Assembly (NCBI GenBank): GCA_964497585.1
Contig: CAZCDS010000069.1
Coordinates: 1 to 35,075 of the forward strand
DNA from: CAZCDS01 sp964497585
GTDB taxonomy: Bacteria > Desulfobacterota > Desulfomonilia > Desulfomonilales > Desulfomonilaceae
Direction of reading: 5' to 3'
DNA length: 35,075 bases
A program made the position numbers and the translations under genes. Every line of letters begins with the position of its first letter. Position 1 is the first letter of the stretch. Shown piece after piece: positions 33,054 through 35,075 of this stretch. Below the pieces are notes generated by a model that worked only from the letters and a program-made list of their open reading frames with translations, was not told the origin of the DNA and ran no database searches.

Positions 33054-33095
33054 AGTCTACGTATTAAATTCTCCTTGTCAAGCTTTTTGGTAAGG
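33054..33095 (-). promoter_or_regulatory. Promoter with operator-like inverted repeat for the Cys-rich/metal operon
   Basis: On the minus strand, TTGACA (33076-33081) and TAGACT (33054-33059) are separated by 16 bases. An imperfect inverted repeat, CCTTnnCAA...TTGnnAAGG, covers 33073-33095 and overlaps the -35 hexamer. Such a site would suit a repressor or activator of the operon. The sequence does not clearly match a named family box. Confidence 0.45.
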
Positions 33096-33246
33096 TAAAA
33101 CCACAGGCCGGAGTTAAAAGTTGATTAATTTTGTCAATTTTCTTGCACTCGTCCAAGTCAATTCCAACAGAAAGGCCTGACCCACTGGATTATCAGAGGA
33201 AACCCCTGGACCGCGGACGATTGAGCCAGTCAATCAAGGCCTTGAG

Positions 33247-33267
33247 CTGATAACATGCTGTTATCAG
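33247..33267. promoter_or_regulatory. Palindromic operator-like site upstream of the DUF3786 gene
   Basis: Nine-base arms CTGATAACA and TGTTATCAG surround TGC, a perfect dyad about 127 bases before the DUF3786 start. The short sequence TTATCAGAGG also appears at 33190 and 33356. The rest of the 33025-33393 gap holds the promoter at 33054-33095 and no gene. Confidence 0.4.
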
Positions 33268-33393
33268 GCGCCTTTCCTCGGTTGGCCTTGCGTTCATTGG
33301 GGCAATCGCTTAAGCTCGATTCGTTTGTCCACGCTGCCACGATTGTGGGGTCGCCTTATCAGAGGCTGATGCCGGACTGGAAAGGGAGGGGCA

Positions 33394-34011
33394 ATGAGCT
33401 GCGCGTCGCCAAACGATTTACACTGGGAAGACCTCAGGAGCAAACCAGCGGAAGAGGTCCTTGTCCGTGGGGGTGTCAAGCCCGCTTCGGACGGTTCCGG
33501 GTACAAGATCGAGTTTCTCGACGCGGTCTATCAAGTCGATCCGATCGCTCAACGAATCTGGGAACTCGGCCCCGATCCCCGGCGGGTCCTTACGGAAGAG
33601 TTTCAGATCCTGCTCATACGATATTTGGTTGCGCCGTTGGGAGGCCCGTTGGAGGGCAAGCCGATCAGCGAAAAGGATCTTCCGGGAGGCGTGACGTTCT
33701 TTCAGGGGCCTCACGCGCTGTACGTCAAACCGATCGCGAAGCGGTACGGCTCTGACCCGCAAGCCTTTGAGGCGAGGGGAAGGGAACTGAGCGCAGAGCC
33801 GGTCGACCATGGCGACAAGGCCGTGCGATTCTTCCCCTTCCCGCAAATCCCCGTTACGTACGTCCTCTGGAAGGAAGACGAGGAATTCCCCGCGTCGGTT
33901 TCGATCCTCTTCGACAGTTCTATCGAACGGTGGTTTGAACTGGACATGATTTTCACGCTGGTATGGGTTCTGACGGAACGGATCTGCGAACGCCGTGACG
34001 GGGCGCGTTGA
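33394..34011 (+). CDS. DUF3786 family protein
   Basis: The product is 205 residues from an ATG behind GGGAGGGG. It has no signal peptide or membrane span. The pattern is that of DUF3786: a Trp-containing N-terminus (LHWEDL), a YKIEFLDAVYQVDP strand, a central helix ILLIRYLV, then YVLWKEDEEFPASVSILFDSS and a hydrophobic WFELDMIFTLVW near the end. The family is common in anaerobic delta-type bacteria and often sits near corrinoid or one-carbon genes. Its function is unknown. No such neighbour exists here. A palindromic site lies upstream. Confidence 0.85.
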   Translation: MSCASPNDLHWEDLRSKPAEEVLVRGGVKPASDGSGYKIEFLDAVYQVDPIAQRIWELGPDPRRVLTEEFQILLIRYLVAPLGGPLEGKPISEKDLPGGVTFFQGPHALYVKPIAKRYGSDPQAFEARGRELSAEPVDHGDKAVRFFPFPQIPVTYVLWKEDEEFPASVSILFDSSIERWFELDMIFTLVWVLTERICERRDGAR

Positions 34012-34131
34012 AATCCGACCCAAATTCGGACCCGGCAGGGCTAAGTCGTTGCCGTTGCCCTTCCTTGAACCGGAAAGCGAGGAGGGGAGGTATCATGACA
34101 TGTCCCGCCGGGTTGCCTCCCCTGTCGACTC

Positions 34132-34983
34132 TTACGAGGCGACATTCTTCTCGATCTTGTCGGTCAGGTCGACGCCCTGTTCCTGGCGCCTTCCTTCCGC
34201 CCAGATCTGCTTGTCGCGGATTTGGATGTTTCCCAGCGCGATCTCCCGTATCGCGCCGCTCAGCAGGGGAAGTTCTCTGACCTCACCGACCTCCCGGATT
34301 TTTCGGAAGAGGGGATGTCTTTCCCGCTCCTCCCGTGAGGAATCGTGCCTGATGTCCTTTTTCCAGCGATCCCAGAGGTCGTCCCATCCCGGTCCACGGA
34401 TGGGGAATCGGCTATAAGAGATCACCGGGCCCCGGTCCAATTCCTTCGTGACCAGGTGAACCATGATCCCCTGTTCACGAGCCTCCTCCGCGATGAGTTC
34501 GTGGATCACCTCTTGCCAGGTGCCTTTGGGACCCCAGGGAAGAGCAGGATGGATGTTCACGAGGTTGAGCCCGGCAAGCTCGGGATCGCCGATGATGAGC
34601 ATGTACCCGGCCATGACCACGATATCGCAGGGGTCGTCGCCTATGACCTTCATGACCTGCTCGCCGAATAGATTCCTCCACTGTTCGAGTAGCAGAGAGG
34701 CCTTTTCTGCACTGGGACTCTCCTCGAGTCCTTTTCGGCGCATTTCAGGCTCGAAGCGCACATGAGAGAAAGCCTTGACCGGGATACCCAGCTCTTCGAC
34801 GAGCTCGAGAAAGAGTTTCCTCTGCCTCGCCTCTTCGTTGTCCGGACCGTCGCCCGGTTCGCGATGACAGAATATCCATTCGATCTTCGCGGGAGCGCCG
34901 CTCGCCTTCAAATCGTCGTGAACCGCCGTCAAGAGGTTCCTCGCGGCCTCATCCCTGCCCGTGGAAAACCACCCGATACGCAC
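34132..34983 (-). CDS. Formyltransferase family protein (PurN-like)
   Basis: The product is 283 residues from a GTG behind AAAGGAGGC. It shares the formyltransferase catalytic residues: NxH (Asn143, His145 in VNIHPALP) and Asp183 (KELDRGPVIS), with GYMLI before them. It is longer than E. coli PurN (about 210) through an N-terminal insertion and a C-terminal extension after the catalytic core, and lacks the usual glycine-rich N-terminal loop. So it may use 10-formyltetrahydrofolate to formylate a substrate other than GAR, or be a divergent PurN. It starts close to the poly-G end of the contig, so upstream neighbours are unseen. It converges with the DUF3786 gene. Confidence 0.82.
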   Translation of the reverse strand: MRIGWFSTGRDEAARNLLTAVHDDLKASGAPAKIEWIFCHREPGDGPDNEEARQRKLFLELVEELGIPVKAFSHVRFEPEMRRKGLEESPSAEKASLLLEQWRNLFGEQVMKVIGDDPCDIVVMAGYMLIIGDPELAGLNLVNIHPALPWGPKGTWQEVIHELIAEEAREQGIMVHLVTKELDRGPVISYSRFPIRGPGWDDLWDRWKKDIRHDSSREERERHPLFRKIREVGEVRELPLLSGAIREIALGNIQIRDKQIWAEGRRQEQGVDLTDKIEKNVAS

Positions 34984-35021
34984 AAACTGCCTCCTTTGGG
35001 AAAGGGGGGTTGGTACGAGGT

Positions 35022-35075
<54 letters not shown>

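Noticed and set aside
33255..33755. Plus-strand open frame of 166 codons starting before DUF3786
   Set aside because: It overlaps the DUF3786 frame in a different phase, and only DUF3786 has family features and a good ribosome binding site.
34084..34122. Possible terminator between the DUF3786 and formyltransferase genes
   Set aside because: Only an 8-base stem (AGGGGAGG/CCTCCCCT) with a loop of about 25 bases and no T-tract.

Overview
The window looks like one contig end from a bacterium of moderate to high G+C, most likely a Desulfobacterota (former Deltaproteobacteria) lineage near Syntrophobacter or Desulfomonile. The placement is inferred from gene content: a DUF3786 protein, a probable selenoprotein, a NosR-like flavin/iron-sulfur membrane protein, a DUF2318/FtsX-type export-import operon, Cache-HAMP-cyclase receptors and many dispersed palindromic repeats. 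No rRNA, tRNA or CRISPR array was recognised. The last 53 bases are pure G and are almost certainly a sequencing artefact.

Region 1 (1-4730) is an island of two secreted ankyrin-repeat proteins separated and flanked by about 320-bp elements. Each element has 18-bp inverted ends and an internally deleted REP-associated tyrosine transposase. Short tandem arrays adjoin the element ends, and each array carries its own sequence variant. One element appears to supply a ribosome binding site and ATG to the larger ankyrin gene. Region 2 (4730-10560) holds a large protein combining a butyrate-kinase-like part with a phosphate acyltransferase domain, an intergenic region rich in hairpin repeats, a protein with three 'AKGLQSLF' repeats plus a half beta-propeller, and a decayed duplicate of the 3' end of that gene next to another repeat array. 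Region 3 (10637-13311, minus strand) has a DegT-family sugar aminotransferase and an O-antigen ligase/polymerase-like membrane protein.

Region 4 (13881-20823, plus strand) is the redox section. It contains a 1189-residue fusion of a membrane spermidine-synthase-like module, a covalent-FMN domain and a NosR/NapH-like iron-sulfur domain; an overlapping 78-residue membrane protein; and an exported protein with one c-type heme motif and three rhodanese domains. The first rhodanese active site is encoded by an in-frame TGA followed by a bacterial SECIS-like hairpin, so it is a probable selenocysteine site. An SPFH/zinc-ribbon protein follows after a terminator.

Region 5 (21502-33024, all minus strand) contains a PstS-like binding protein, two paralogous Cache-HAMP-nucleotide cyclase receptors (one with a Met/His-rich insertion in its sensor domain), small secreted metal-ligand-rich proteins and a probable metal-handling operon. 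The operon order is Cys-rich secreted protein, membrane-anchored HMA-SurA-like protein, DUF2318 protein, FtsX-like permease, ABC ATPase. Region 6 (33394-34983) has a DUF3786 gene and a divergently oriented formyltransferase-family gene.
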